From: Prevotella sp.
GTDB taxonomy: Bacteria; Bacteroidota; Bacteroidia; Bacteroidales; Bacteroidaceae
Length of the DNA stretch: 47,799 nt
Assembly: GCA_017619755.1 (NCBI GenBank)
Contig: JAFZRU010000044.1
Coordinates: 1-47,799 of the forward strand
Direction of reading: 5' to 3'
Numbering within the stretch: the stretch's first letter is position 1; each line of letters opens with the position of its first letter. A model generated the notes under the pieces. It was given only the letters and a program-made list of their open reading frames with translations, made no database searches and was not told the origin of the DNA. The position numbers were made by a program, and so were the translations under genes. Shown in pieces: positions 1-9,855 of this stretch.

Positions 1-84
1 ACAAGAAAATTTAATAGCAGATAACTATGTTTTTACGAATCTTATTTGGTAGTTTACTGGATTAAATCTAATTTTGCCGACAAT

Positions 85-141
85 TGGAAAGTGGTACACT
101 TTTCAATTACTAAGTGGTACACTTTTGGATTACCATATACA
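85..141. mobile_element. Possible right end of an IS21-like element
   Basis: Two copies of the 15-mer AAGTGGTACACTTTT lie at 89-103 and 112-126. Each contains AAGTG and CACTT as a small inverted repeat. Closely spaced repeated motifs of this sort next to a tip ending in CA are typical of the multiple terminal repeats of IS21-family elements; a plausible tip is the ACA at 139-141. No transposase is visible because the window starts here. The rest of 1-409 is AT-rich and holds only the promoter for the next gene. Assignment to IS21 is inference. Confidence 0.35.
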
Positions 142-360
142 GTCTATGTTTGTCGCTGTTATAATTGCTATTGTAGCGACTAATATATCAAACAAAATAG
201 AATACACAAGGCCAAAATTACATACATTCTTGTTAACTGTATATATTATCTGTTATGCACATTTCGGTAAAATATAACATTCAACTGAACATAAAATGAC
301 ATACTAGAGTTGAATTTCGTTAATAAAACAGCGGAATTTAAGTATTTTATCAACTTTCCG

Positions 361-391
361 CTTGTTTTCTCCCGAAAAAGTATTATCTTTG
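361..391 (+). promoter_or_regulatory. Bacteroidota-type promoter of the DUF234 ATPase gene
   Basis: TTG at 362-364, a 19-nt spacer and TATCTTTG at 384-391 match the -33/-7 pattern of Bacteroidota sigma-ABfr promoters. Transcription would begin near 398, which supports the ATG at 410 over the earlier in-frame start at 362. Confidence 0.55.
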
Positions 392-409
392 TGGCGTGAA
401 TCAAAATTA

Positions 410-1840
410 ATGGATGCCATGCTAATAGGTCGAGAAAAAGAAAAACAAGTATTACAGAATGCACTCTACGAAGAGTACTCGCAATTCATTGCCGTATATG
501 GAAGGCGTCGTGTCGGTAAGACTTTTCTAATCAGAGAAACCTTTGAAAACCGATTCGACTTCCAATTTACCGGTGCTGCAAATTTGACTTCAAGAAAGCA
601 GTTGGTGCGTTTCCGTCGTGCGCTCAAAGAACATGGGCAGAAAGATACTCCGGAACTAACCAATTGGGGCGATGCTTTCAGTGAACTCAAACGATTCATT
701 ATGGGGCTGTCTGAAGGCAAAAAGGTTGTTTTCCTTGACGAGCTTCCATGGATGGATGCACCACGCTCTGGATTTTTATCAGAGTTGGAATCGTTTTGGA
801 ATGGATGGGCATCTGCACGAAAAGATATTGTTTTTGTGGTTTGCGGTAGTAGCACCTCATGGATGGTGAAGAAAATCATTAAGAATAAAGGTGGATTGCA
901 CAATCGTCTGAACCACCGTATTTCCCTCAATCCATTCCCTTTGGGATTATGCGAGAAACTAGCTCAGTCACGAGGTCTTGTGTTGAATCGTAAACAGATG
1001 CTTGAAGCCTATATGATATTTGGCGGTGTACCATATTATTGGAGTTTGTTACAAAAAGGAACTAGCATAACTGCTGAAATTGATAGGTTGATTTTTTCGC
1101 CTAACGGAGAGTTGCATGACGAATTTGAGATGCTATATGCTTCATTGTTCAAAAAAACTGAACCATACATTCGCGTAATTGAGTTATTGGCCAAGAAAAA
1201 GATGGGCATGACTCGACAAGAGTTGTTGGTGGCAGGAAAATTTGAAGACAACGGAGCATTCTCTGACATTCTGAAAGATCTGGAGTGGTGTGGCTTTATT
1301 CGTAGTTACACTATGATGGGGTATAGGACAAAATCGGATATTTTCCAGTTAATAGACCATTATACATTATTCTATTACGAATACATTTATGGAGTACGTC
1401 AAGGTTCAAACTATTGGAAATCAATGTTGGGTACGCCGAAGTATAACACTTGGTGCGGCTTGGCATTTGAGCGCACTTGCCTATGGCATGTTGACCAGAT
1501 TAAAAAGAAACTTGGTATCAGCGGAATATTGACAAATGAATATGCATGGCGTTGCTTGCCAGATGAGAACATCGGCAGACCAGGAGTTCAGATAGATCTG
1601 CTTATAGACCGTAGCGATGGAATAATTGATGTGTGCGAAATGAAATACTCGAAGGATTCATACACCATCACTTCTGATTATTCAGATGAACTTGCCCGCA
1701 AACGAAATGTGTTCCAGACTGTAACTGGCACAAAAAAAGCTATTCATTCCATTATGGTTACTACCTATGGCCTAACTCGGAATGAATACTGGGGAGACAT
1801 TCAGGCAGAAATACAACTGGACGATTTGTATGAACTATAA
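410..1840 (+). CDS. AAA-type ATPase with C-terminal DUF234 (archaeal ATPase family)
   Basis: A 476-residue cytoplasmic protein. The N-terminal half is a P-loop ATPase: Walker A GRRRVGKT begins at residue 31 and Walker B VVFLDELPW has D110-E111. The C-terminal part fits DUF234, which resembles PD-(D/E)XK nucleases; D396 in QIDLLID and E410-x-K412 in CEMKYS are the expected metal-site residues. Such proteins are common in archaea and anaerobic bacteria. Their role is unclear, though the fold suggests ATP-driven action on nucleic acid. The ATG at 410 is preferred because the promoter overlaps the longer start at 362. The gene is AT-richer than the carbohydrate genes that follow and sits between a possible IS end and a broken gene, which suggests an acquired accessory segment. 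Family assignment is firm; function is unknown. Confidence 0.85.
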   Translation: MDAMLIGREKEKQVLQNALYEEYSQFIAVYGRRRVGKTFLIRETFENRFDFQFTGAANLTSRKQLVRFRRALKEHGQKDTPELTNWGDAFSELKRFIMGLSEGKKVVFLDELPWMDAPRSGFLSELESFWNGWASARKDIVFVVCGSSTSWMVKKIIKNKGGLHNRLNHRISLNPFPLGLCEKLAQSRGLVLNRKQMLEAYMIFGGVPYYWSLLQKGTSITAEIDRLIFSPNGELHDEFEMLYASLFKKTEPYIRVIELLAKKKMGMTRQELLVAGKFEDNGAFSDILKDLEWCGFIRSYTMMGYRTKSDIFQLIDHYTLFYYEYIYGVRQGSNYWKSMLGTPKYNTWCGLAFERTCLWHVDQIKKKLGISGILTNEYAWRCLPDENIGRPGVQIDLLIDRSDGIIDVCEMKYSKDSYTITSDYSDELARKRNVFQTVTGTKKAIHSIMVTTYGLTRNEYWGDIQAEIQLDDLYEL

Positions 1841-2050
1841 AAAACATATGTCGGAGATGTGTCGGAGACGAAATTCACTGAGCATCAGCAGAAAATACTG
1901 AATTTCATCAAAGAGTCTCCGACAGTAACTGGCCGACAAATGTCGGAGATGATGTCGGTGAGCCAACGTGCCATCGAACGTGACAACCTTCCAAATAGAA
2001 ACTGGTCACAAAGGTGGAGTGCAAGTCAGTACCACGTATGGACTGCATGA
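1841..2050 (+). pseudogene. 3' remnant of a winged-helix (AlbA_2/RecG-C-like) regulator
   Basis: In the same frame as the preceding ATPase, just after its stop, comes a short stretch reading VGDVSETKFTEHQQKILNFI, then TVTGRQMSEMMSVSQRAIERD. This is the usual C-terminal winged helix of Bacteroidota AlbA_2-type ATP-binding regulators, including the linker that precedes it. The N-terminal domain is absent and the sequence loses family resemblance after IERD, where the recognition wing should follow, so it is both truncated and probably frameshifted. A GTG at 1859 could start a 63-residue peptide, but I see no sign that it is functional. Confidence 0.6.
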
Positions 2051-2118
2051 GAATATGAATTCGGAAATCTCGCTTGTTCCGAATCACACCCCTCTTTTCT
2101 CATTTTTCCCCGATTTTG

Positions 2119-2150
2119 TTTGCATGGGGAAAAGATTTGTCGTATATTTG
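2119..2150 (+). promoter_or_regulatory. Promoter of the carbohydrate operon
   Basis: TTTG at 2119-2122, a 20-nt spacer and TATATTTG at 2143-2150 form a textbook Bacteroidota promoter. The start site would be near 2157, leaving a leader of about 25 nt before the ATG at 2182. The genes from 2182 to 9806 are closely packed and could be transcribed from here. Confidence 0.7.
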
Positions 2151-2181
2151 CATAAAATACGCCATAACCTAAACAAATCAG

Positions 2182-3456
2182 ATGAGAAAAGACGTGATGA
2201 AAGCCTTGGTGCTGTCGGTGTTGCTCTTGCTGCCGACCGTCTATGCCGATGCCGCCAAGGCGAAGAAGGCCCCGCAGAGCGACCGCGAGTACTGGTGCTC
2301 TTTGGCTTACGCCATGGCACAACCCGTGTTGGAAAACATGGCCCGCGGCGAGTTGCAGAAGAACATGCTCACGGAATACAGCCCCAGTTTCGACAATCGC
2401 AACCGCAAGGTGGTGTATATGGAGACCTTCGGGCGGCTGATGGCCGGTATCGCCCCGTGGCTCTCGCTGCCCGACGACGACACACCGGAGGGCGTGCAGC
2501 GCAAGCAACTGCGTGAGTGGGCCTTGGCGAGTTACAAGAACGCCGTGGACCCCGCCTCGCCCGACTACCTGCTGTGGGCCGGCTCCGGTCAGGCATTGGT
2601 TGATGCCGCCTATCTGGCCGAAAGTTTCCTCCGCGCCTACGACCAGTTGTGGAAGCCCCTCGACGACCTCACCAAGCAGCGTTACATCAAGGAGTTCACC
2701 GGTCTGCGCGGCGTGGACCCGCCCTACACCAACTGGTTCCTTTTCTCCTCCGTCATCGAGAGTTTCCTGGCCAAGAGCGGCGCACCCTACGACGAGTTCC
2801 GCGTCAACACCGCCTGCCGCAAGGTGGAGGAGTGGTACGTGGGCGACGGGTGGTATGCCGACGGCCCCGTCTTCGCCTTCGACTACTACACCAGCTACGT
2901 CTTTCACTCCATGTACCTTGAGACGCTCCAGGCCATGGTGGATGCCAAGGCCAACACCCGCATCGACTACAAGAAATATTATGCACGGGCTTTGAAACGC
3001 GCACAGAAATTCTCCGTCATCCTTGAACGCTTCATCTCACCCGAAGGCACCTTCCCCGTCATCGGGCGAAGCACCCCCTACCGCATGGCCGCCATGCAAC
3101 CCTTGGCGCTGATGGCCTGGTATCAGACGTTGCCCGCCGAGTTGAGCAACGGACAGGTGCGGGCGGCACTGACAAAGGTGATGCACCGCATGTTCGACAT
3201 CAACAACAACTACAACGCCGGCGGCTTCCTCACCATCGGCTTCTGCGGTTCGCAACCCGACACCGCCGACTGGTACACCAACAACGGCAGCCTTTATATG
3301 GCCTCCCTCGCCTTCATGCCCCTGGGCCTGCCCGCCACCCACGCCTTCTGGACCGACGAGCCACAACCTTGGACGCAGGTGAAAGCCTGGGGCGGCATGC
3401 CCTTCCCCAAGGACCACCGATGGGCCGACGACCCCGCCACGCCCGACAAATGGTGA
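2182..3456 (+). CDS. Secreted DUF2264 family protein
   Basis: A 424-residue protein with an N-terminal signal peptide (hydrophobic run VLSVLLLLPTVYA, cleavage near DAA). The rest fits DUF2264, an all-helical, probably (alpha/alpha)6-barrel family found in polysaccharide utilisation loci beside GH105 enzymes. Recognisable stretches include YMETFGRLMAGIAPWL near residue 80, GVDPPYTNWFLFSS near 177, and WYVGDGWYADGP with FDYYTSYVFH near 215-240. The many aromatic and acidic residues in these blocks suit a sugar-binding cleft. It is first in an operon of hydrolases, 26 nt before the GH105 gene. The reaction is not established from sequence; a glycoside hydrolase-like role on acidic oligosaccharides is inference. 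The second Met (residue 6) is an alternative start. Confidence 0.8.
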   Translation: MRKDVMKALVLSVLLLLPTVYADAAKAKKAPQSDREYWCSLAYAMAQPVLENMARGELQKNMLTEYSPSFDNRNRKVVYMETFGRLMAGIAPWLSLPDDDTPEGVQRKQLREWALASYKNAVDPASPDYLLWAGSGQALVDAAYLAESFLRAYDQLWKPLDDLTKQRYIKEFTGLRGVDPPYTNWFLFSSVIESFLAKSGAPYDEFRVNTACRKVEEWYVGDGWYADGPVFAFDYYTSYVFHSMYLETLQAMVDAKANTRIDYKKYYARALKRAQKFSVILERFISPEGTFPVIGRSTPYRMAAMQPLALMAWYQTLPAELSNGQVRAALTKVMHRMFDINNNYNAGGFLTIGFCGSQPDTADWYTNNGSLYMASLAFMPLGLPATHAFWTDEPQPWTQVKAWGGMPFPKDHRWADDPATPDKW

Positions 3457-3481
3457 CACCGCAACACCTTATCCACACGAT

Positions 3482-4684
3482 ATGAAAAAGACACTTGCAC
3501 TATGCATCGCGGCGCTGTTCTGCGCCACCCTCTCGGCCGCCTCGCACAACGCCCGTGCGAGGAAGGTGATGGCCATCATCGACAAGGTGAACACCTACTG
3601 GCAGGCCAACAACAAGGCCGAGGTGCGCGCCTTCTGGGACAACGCCGCCTACCACACCGGCAACATGGAGGCTTGGTTCCTCACCGGCGAGCCGCGCTAC
3701 CTCTATTACTCCCTGCAATGGGCGGAGCACAACAACTGGATGGGAGCCACGGAATCCGACCCCGCCAAGTGGGAGTACAAAACCTACGGCGAGGACCAGC
3801 AACACGTCCTCTTCGGCGATTGGCAGATCTGCTTCCAGACCTACATCGACCTCTACTGGGTCGCCATGGGCAAATACGCCCCGCAAGGCGGCAACATGAA
3901 GCGCGTGCCGGTGGCCGACAACCCCGCCAAGAGGGTGGCACGGGCGAAGGAGGTGATGGGCTACGAGGCCGCCTCGAAGGCCAACGACTACTGGTGGTGG
4001 GCCGACGCCCTCTACATGGTGATGCCCGTGATGACCAAGATGTACAAGCTCACCGGCGACGCCCGCTACCTCGACAAGCTCTACGACAACATCCGCTACA
4101 CCGACAGCATCATGCTCGACAAGGAGACCGGCATCTATTTCCGCGACGGGAAATATGTCTATCCCAACCACAAGACTGAGAGCGGGAAGAAGGACTTTTG
4201 GGCTCGTGGCGACGGATGGGTGCTCGCAGGACTGGCCAAGGTGCTGCAGGACCTGCCAAGGGAGTACAAGCACCACCAGTTCTTCGTGGACAAATACGTC
4301 ACGTTGGCACACGCCGTGGCCGCCCTGCAACAGAAGGAGGGCTACTGGACGCGCTCCATGATGGACCCGGCGCAAGCACCAGGCCCGGAGACCAGCGGCA
4401 CCGCCTTCTTCACCTACGGAATACTCTGGGGGGTCAACAACGGCTACCTCCCCCGCAAGGAGTTCAAGAAAGTCATCGACAGGGGGTGGAAATACCTCAC
4501 CAAGACCGCCCTGCAGCCCGACGGCAAGTTGGGCTACGTGCAACCCATCGGCGAAAAGGCCATCCCCGGACAGGTGGTGGACGCCAACAGTCAGGCTAAT
4601 TTCGGCGTGGGGGCCTTCCTCCTCGCCGCCTGCGAATATGTGAAATACCTTGACAATTACTGCAACAACATCCTGGGAATATGA
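3482..4684 (+). CDS. GH105 unsaturated uronyl hydrolase (YteR-like)
   Basis: A 400-residue secreted enzyme with signal peptide MKKTLALCIAALFCATLSAA. GH105 enzymes hydrolyse the 4,5-unsaturated uronic acid left at the non-reducing end after lyase cleavage of rhamnogalacturonan or related acidic glycans. The catalytic Asp is D175 in WWWADALYMVMP; other family marks are the WARGDGWVLAGLAKVLQDLP block and GPETSGTAFFTYGILWG. Length is normal for the family. The stop overlaps the start of the GH2 gene (ATGA at 4681-4684), indicating translational coupling. It fits an operon for trimming pectin or arabinogalactan side chains; whether the true substrate is unsaturated galacturonate or glucuronate cannot be told from sequence. 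Confidence 0.88.
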   Translation: MKKTLALCIAALFCATLSAASHNARARKVMAIIDKVNTYWQANNKAEVRAFWDNAAYHTGNMEAWFLTGEPRYLYYSLQWAEHNNWMGATESDPAKWEYKTYGEDQQHVLFGDWQICFQTYIDLYWVAMGKYAPQGGNMKRVPVADNPAKRVARAKEVMGYEAASKANDYWWWADALYMVMPVMTKMYKLTGDARYLDKLYDNIRYTDSIMLDKETGIYFRDGKYVYPNHKTESGKKDFWARGDGWVLAGLAKVLQDLPREYKHHQFFVDKYVTLAHAVAALQQKEGYWTRSMMDPAQAPGPETSGTAFFTYGILWGVNNGYLPRKEFKKVIDRGWKYLTKTALQPDGKLGYVQPIGEKAIPGQVVDANSQANFGVGAFLLAACEYVKYLDNYCNNILGI

Positions 4685-7600
4685 AAAAACTAACCTTCGC
4701 CCTTATGCTCTGTGCAGGGCTCGCACCGGCCGCCGTCATGGCCGACAACGCACCAACCTTCACCGAATGGCACGACATGCAGGTGAACGACATCAACCGC
4801 TTCAAGCCACACACCTCGTTCTTCGCTTACGAGAACGAGCAGTTGGCACGGCGAGGTGACATGAAAGCCTCGGCCAACTACCTCTCCCTCGAAGGCTCAT
4901 GGGACTTCCTGTGGGTGGAAAACGCCGACCAACGGCCCGCCGACTTCTTCACACCCGGGTACGACGCCTCCTCGTGGGGCAAGATGAGTGTGCCGGGAAT
5001 GTGGGAGCTCAACGGATTCGGAGACCCCGTGTATGTCAACATCGGCTTCCCTTGGCGAGGGCATTTCGACAGCAATCCCCCGCAGGTGCCGGTGAAGGAC
5101 AACCACGTGGGTAGCTACCGACGCTTCATCGACATCCCCGACAACTGGAACGGGCGGCAAGTCATCGCCCATTTCGGCTCTGTCACCTCCTGCATGTACC
5201 TGTGGGTCAACGGCACCTTCGTGGGATATACCGAGGACAGCAAGATGGCGGCGGAGTTTGACATCACGCCATACTTGCAGAAAGGCAGGAACCTCATCGC
5301 CTTCCAAGTGTTCAGGTGGTGCGACGGCACCTACTGCGAGGACCAGGACTTCTGGCGCCTCTCGGGCGTGGCCCGCGACAGCTACCTCTACTCCCGTGAC
5401 AAGGCCGTCCACGTGGACGACCTCCGCATCACTCCCGACCTCGACGACAACTACAAGGACGGCAAACTCGACATCAAGATGGAGGTGAGCGGAAAATGCC
5501 ATCTGGCACTCACCCTGCTCGACAAGGAGGGCAACACCGTGGCCGCCAAGACCATCAACAACGCTACAGGAGCCGTGGAGGCGACCATCGAGGTGCCCAA
5601 CCCGAAGAAATGGACCGCAGAGACGCCCTATCTCTACACCCTCGTGGCAACACCCCTGCCCGTCAAGGCGGGACAGGCTCCCTACGAGGCCATCCCGCAG
5701 AAGGTGGGCTTCCGCAAGGTGGAGATACGCAATGCCATGCTCCTCGTCAACAACCAGGCGGTGTATATCAAGGGCGCCGACCGCCACGAACTGGACCCCG
5801 ACGGCGGATACATCGTGTCAAGGGAGCGTATGATAGAGGACATACGCATCATGAAACGCTTCAACATCAACGCCGTACGCACCTGCCACTACACCGACGA
5901 CCCGGTGTGGTACGACCTCTGCGACGAATACGGCATCTACCTTTGCGCTGAGGCTAACCAGGAGTCCCACGGCTTCGGCTACCGTGACAACTCCGAGGCC
6001 AAGAAGCCGCAGTTCGCTCTGCAAATCCTGCAACGCAACCAGCACAACGTGTGCGTCAACTTCAACCACCCCAGCATTATCACGTGGTCCTTGGGCAACG
6101 AGACGGTGAACGGCCCCAACTTCGACGCCGCCTACGACTGGATCAAGACGCAGGACCTGAGCCGGCCCGTGCAGTTCGAGCAGGCCGGAGGGGGACGCAA
6201 CACCGACATCAGGTGTCCCATGTATGCCAGCCAGGAGTGGTGCGAGAGATACGCCAAGAGCGACAGGCCCGAGGACCAGAAGCCGCTCATACAGTGCGAG
6301 TACAGCCACGCTATGGGCAACTCCTGCGGTGGCTTCAAGGAATACTGGGACTTGGTGAGAAGGTACGGCAAGTTCCAAGGTGGATTTATCTGGGACTTCG
6401 TTGACCAGGCCCTCCACGGCACCGACAAGGACGGAAAGGCCATCTACACCTACGGCGGTGACTACAACAACTACGACGCGAGCGACAACAACTTCAACTG
6501 CAACGGCCTCATCAGCCCTGACAGGAAGCCCAACCCGCACATCTACGAGGTGGGATATTATTATCAGAACATCTGGGCCACCCTCAACGGAGTGGAAAAC
6601 GGCAAGACCAAGGTGAGGGTGAAAAACGAGTTCTTCTTCAGAAACCTCGACAACGTGAAGATGGAGTGGGCGCTCATGGTGGGAGGAAAGGTGGAGAAGC
6701 AGGGCGTGGTGGACAACCTCGACATCGCCCCGGGAGGACGTGCCGATTACTTGCTGCCCGTTGACCTCACCGCCGCCTACGACGACGAGCCGATGCTCAA
6801 CATCGACTTCAAACTGAAAACCGCCGAACCGCTGATGGAGGCAGGGCAGACCATCGCTTACGAGCAGTTGAAGGTGATGGAATACAGTTACGCGGAGGAC
6901 ATCATCGTGCCACTCAACGACAAGCTGAAACTCACCAACAACAAGAAATCGCCTGTCATCTCACTCACAAGCCCGCGCTTGGAGATGACTTTCGACAAGA
7001 CCACCGGACTGCTCGCCACCTACAAGGTGGACGGCAAAAGCCTCTTGGGCGAGGGCGGCACGCTGAAGCCCAACTTCTGGAGGGCGCCCACCGACAACGA
7101 CATGGGGTCGGGCATACACCGCAAATACAGCGCATGGAGGGCTCCACAGATGGAACTGAAGAGCATAGAGGCCAAGAAGACCATCACCGTGCATGGCAAG
7201 GTGAAGGTGAACAACATCTTGGTGACAGCCGTCTATGACATGCCACAGGTGAATGCCACCCTGCAATTGGACTACTTGGTGGACACACAGGGAAGGGTGA
7301 CTGTCACCGAGACCCTCGACGCCACAGAGGATGCCAAGGTGGGCAACATGATGCGCTTCGGAATGGTGATGCAGATGCCATGGGAGTTGGCATACAGCGA
7401 ATACTACGGACGCGGGCCGGTGGAGAACTACGCCGACCGCAAGTTCTCGCAGCGCATAGGCATCTACCGCCAGACTGCCGACGAGCAGTTCTTCCCGTAT
7501 GTAAGACCGCAGGAGACCGGCACGAAAACCGATATGCGATGGTGGAGACAGACTGACGCCGCTGGATGCGGAGTAAGAATACAGGCCGAGAAACCTTTCA

Positions 7601-7830
7601 TCGCCAGCGCACTGCACTATGACATCGAGGCGCTCGACGACGGGGACGACAAGGAGCAGAGACACGCACCGCAGGTGCCGCAGTCGAAATACACCAACCT
7701 CTTCATTGATGGTGAGCATACCGGAGTGGGCGGCGTTGACTCGTGGAGCCCCAATGCGGAGGCCCTGAAGCCCTACCGTGTGTTGTATGGCGACAAGAGG
7801 TTCACGTTCACCATCACGCCCTTGAAATGA
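4681..7830 (+). CDS. GH2 beta-galactosidase (LacZ type), secreted
   Basis: A 1,049-residue enzyme with signal peptide MKKLTFALMLCAGLAPAAVMA. It has the full LacZ layout: GH2 sugar-binding N-terminal domain (about 45-220), immunoglobulin-like domain (225-330), TIM barrel (335-620), a connecting beta domain and a C-terminal small-chain domain (about 760-1049). The acid/base is E474 in WSLGNE and the nucleophile is E540 in IQCEYSHAMGNS. The product would remove terminal beta-galactose from oligosaccharides, probably in the periplasm. It overlaps the GH105 gene by 4 nt and is followed after 38 nt by the GH51 gene. Activity on galactan or arabinogalactan side chains is inferred from the neighbours; some GH2 enzymes of this form act on other beta-glycosides. 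Confidence 0.9.
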   Translation: MKKLTFALMLCAGLAPAAVMADNAPTFTEWHDMQVNDINRFKPHTSFFAYENEQLARRGDMKASANYLSLEGSWDFLWVENADQRPADFFTPGYDASSWGKMSVPGMWELNGFGDPVYVNIGFPWRGHFDSNPPQVPVKDNHVGSYRRFIDIPDNWNGRQVIAHFGSVTSCMYLWVNGTFVGYTEDSKMAAEFDITPYLQKGRNLIAFQVFRWCDGTYCEDQDFWRLSGVARDSYLYSRDKAVHVDDLRITPDLDDNYKDGKLDIKMEVSGKCHLALTLLDKEGNTVAAKTINNATGAVEATIEVPNPKKWTAETPYLYTLVATPLPVKAGQAPYEAIPQKVGFRKVEIRNAMLLVNNQAVYIKGADRHELDPDGGYIVSRERMIEDIRIMKRFNINAVRTCHYTDDPVWYDLCDEYGIYLCAEANQESHGFGYRDNSEAKKPQFALQILQRNQHNVCVNFNHPSIITWSLGNETVNGPNFDAAYDWIKTQDLSRPVQFEQAGGGRNTDIRCPMYASQEWCERYAKSDRPEDQKPLIQCEYSHAMGNSCGGFKEYWDLVRRYGKFQGGFIWDFVDQALHGTDKDGKAIYTYGGDYNNYDASDNNFNCNGLISPDRKPNPHIYEVGYYYQNIWATLNGVENGKTKVRVKNEFFFRNLDNVKMEWALMVGGKVEKQGVVDNLDIAPGGRADYLLPVDLTAAYDDEPMLNIDFKLKTAEPLMEAGQTIAYEQLKVMEYSYAEDIIVPLNDKLKLTNNKKSPVISLTSPRLEMTFDKTTGLLATYKVDGKSLLGEGGTLKPNFWRAPTDNDMGSGIHRKYSAWRAPQMELKSIEAKKTITVHGKVKVNNILVTAVYDMPQVNATLQLDYLVDTQGRVTVTETLDATEDAKVGNMMRFGMVMQMPWELAYSEYYGRGPVENYADRKFSQRIGIYRQTADEQFFPYVRPQETGTKTDMRWWRQTDAAGCGVRIQAEKPFIASALHYDIEALDDGDDKEQRHAPQVPQSKYTNLFIDGEHTGVGGVDSWSPNAEALKPYRVLYGDKRFTFTITPLK

Positions 7831-7868
7831 GCAACAGGCACAATCATCAACCCTAACAAATAACAACA

Positions 7869-9806
7869 ATGAAAAAAATCAAAACTATCGCCACCCTTGC
7901 CTTGGCAGCGGCTCTCGCCATGCCGGCCATGGCACAGCGACAACTTACCGTCCAGGCCAACAAGCCCGGGGCGGTCATCCAACCCACCATGTACGGCATC
8001 TTCTTCGAGGACATCAACTTCGGTGCCGACGGAGGACTGTATGCCGAAATGGTGCAAAACCGCTCTTTTGAGTTCCCCAACCGCCTCATGGGATGGGAGG
8101 TCTTCGGAAACGTGGACCTTCGCGACGAGCGTCCGGCATTCGCCAACAACCCGCACTATGTGGCCGTCACCGACCCGGGACACGCTCACAAGCGTTCGGG
8201 AATAGAGAACAGGGGCTTCTTCGGCATGGGATTCAAGAAGGACCTGAGATATGACTTCTCCGTGTATGCCCGTCTCCACGATGCCGGAAGCAAGCCGGCA
8301 CGCATCAGGGTGGAGCTGGTCAACTCGCGCAACGGTGTCATCAAGAGCGAGACGGTGAACATCAACAGTCGCGAATGGAAGAAATACACCTGCTCCATCA
8401 CGCCCAACATCACCGACCCCAAGGGACTGATGAGAATCTTCCTCGAAGGAACGGTTGGCGTGGACCTCGACCACGTGTCGCTCTTCCCCTCCGACAACTG
8501 GAACGGCATGCGTGCCGACTTGGTGAAGGACTTGGAGGACCTCCATCCCGGCGTCTTCCGCTTCCCGGGAGGATGCATCGTGGAAGGCACCGACCTGGCT
8601 ACCCGCTACCAGTGGAAAAACTCCGTGGGGCAGGTGGAAAACAGGCCGCTCAACGAGAACCGCTGGAACTACACCTTCCCGCACCGCATGTACCCCAACT
8701 ATTTCCAAACCTACGGCATGGGGTTCTATGAGTTCTTCCTCCTCTCAGAGAAAATCGGAGCCGACCCGCTGCCCGTGGTGAGTTGCGGACTGGCTTGCCA
8801 GTACCAGAACGACGACATCAAGGCGCATGTGGCACTCGACCAGATGCAGCCTTATATCGACGACGCCCTCGACCTCATCGAGTTTGCCAACGGTGGCACC
8901 GACACCAAGTGGGGAAAGCTGAGGGCCGACATGGGGCATCCCGCTCCCTTCAACCTCAAGCAGATCGGCGTGGGCAACGAGCAGTGGGGTCCTCTCTACC
9001 CCGAGCGTCTCGAACTCTTCGTCAAGGCCATACGTGCCAAATATCCCAACATCCTCATCTGCGGCAGCAGTGGACCGTTGGCCGAGGGCAACGACTTCGA
9101 CTATGGGTGGAAGGAGATGAAACGGCTGAAGGTGGACTTGGTGGACGAGCATTACTACAAGCCACCGCAGTGGTTCTTCGAGAATGCAGGACGCTACGAC
9201 AACTACGACCGCAAGGGACCGAAGGTCTTCGCTGGCGAGTATGCCGCCCATGGCAGGGGCGCCCGCGAGGTGAACAACTGGGAGGCAGCCCTCTCCGAGG
9301 CCGCCTTCATGACCGGACTGGAGCGCAACGCCGACGTGGTCTATCAGGCCACCTACGCTCCGCTCTTCGCCCATGTGGAGGGATGGCAGTGGAAACCCGA
9401 CCTCATCTGGTTTGACAACCTCACCTCGGCTCGCACGCCCAACTGGTATGTGCAGATGCTCTACGGCACCAACAAAGGCACCAACGTGCTCAACCTCACC
9501 GAGGACAAGAAGCCGGTGGAGGGCAAGGACGGGCTGTATGCCTCCGCCGTCTATGACAAGGACAGCAAGGAGTATATCGTGAAGCTTGCCAACGCCGCCG
9601 ACCAGAGCCAGAAGGTGGTCGTCACCTTCAAGGGACTGAAGAAAGTGGGAGCCGCCAAAGGCACCATCCTCACCGGCAACCTCGACATGGAGAACCTCGT
9701 GGGACGCCCGGAAACCATCAAACCCACCACGGTCAACCTGCAAGGCAGTGGCAACACCCTCACCATCGACGTGCCAAGCAAGGCCTTCATGGTCGTCAAG
9801 TTCTGA
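7869..9806 (+). CDS. GH51 alpha-L-arabinofuranosidase, secreted
   Basis: A 645-residue protein with signal peptide MKKIKTIATLALAAALAMPA followed by MAQ. It opens with the carbohydrate-binding-like region seen in larger GH51 enzymes (FFEDINFGADGGLYAEMVQN near residue 45), then a TIM barrel and a C-terminal beta-sandwich. The acid/base is E371 in IGVGNEQWG and the nucleophile is E457 in FAGEYAAH, with YQATYAPLF and LIWFDN also typical. It releases terminal alpha-L-arabinofuranose from arabinan, arabinoxylan or arabinogalactan. It follows the GH2 gene by 38 nt and probably shares its transcript. A few GH51 members are endoglucanases, but this motif set matches arabinofuranosidases. Confidence 0.9.
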   Translation: MKKIKTIATLALAAALAMPAMAQRQLTVQANKPGAVIQPTMYGIFFEDINFGADGGLYAEMVQNRSFEFPNRLMGWEVFGNVDLRDERPAFANNPHYVAVTDPGHAHKRSGIENRGFFGMGFKKDLRYDFSVYARLHDAGSKPARIRVELVNSRNGVIKSETVNINSREWKKYTCSITPNITDPKGLMRIFLEGTVGVDLDHVSLFPSDNWNGMRADLVKDLEDLHPGVFRFPGGCIVEGTDLATRYQWKNSVGQVENRPLNENRWNYTFPHRMYPNYFQTYGMGFYEFFLLSEKIGADPLPVVSCGLACQYQNDDIKAHVALDQMQPYIDDALDLIEFANGGTDTKWGKLRADMGHPAPFNLKQIGVGNEQWGPLYPERLELFVKAIRAKYPNILICGSSGPLAEGNDFDYGWKEMKRLKVDLVDEHYYKPPQWFFENAGRYDNYDRKGPKVFAGEYAAHGRGAREVNNWEAALSEAAFMTGLERNADVVYQATYAPLFAHVEGWQWKPDLIWFDNLTSARTPNWYVQMLYGTNKGTNVLNLTEDKKPVEGKDGLYASAVYDKDSKEYIVKLANAADQSQKVVVTFKGLKKVGAAKGTILTGNLDMENLVGRPETIKPTTVNLQGSGNTLTIDVPSKAFMVVKF

Positions 9807-9855
9807 CATGTTCCCCGACACAAGCCTTGTTTCTACATAAAAGGGCTTGAAATCA

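Noticed and set aside
74-277. 67-residue plus-strand frame at the left edge
   Set aside because: It runs through the repeated AAGTGGTACACTTTT motifs, which suggests insertion-element end sequence, and has no recognisable domain.
3500-4543. Long antisense frames opposite the hydrolase, LptF/LptG and RibBA genes
   Set aside because: GC-rich coding sequence gives long open frames on the other strand. These are rich in Val, His, Gly and Arg with no domains, and lie opposite well-supported genes.
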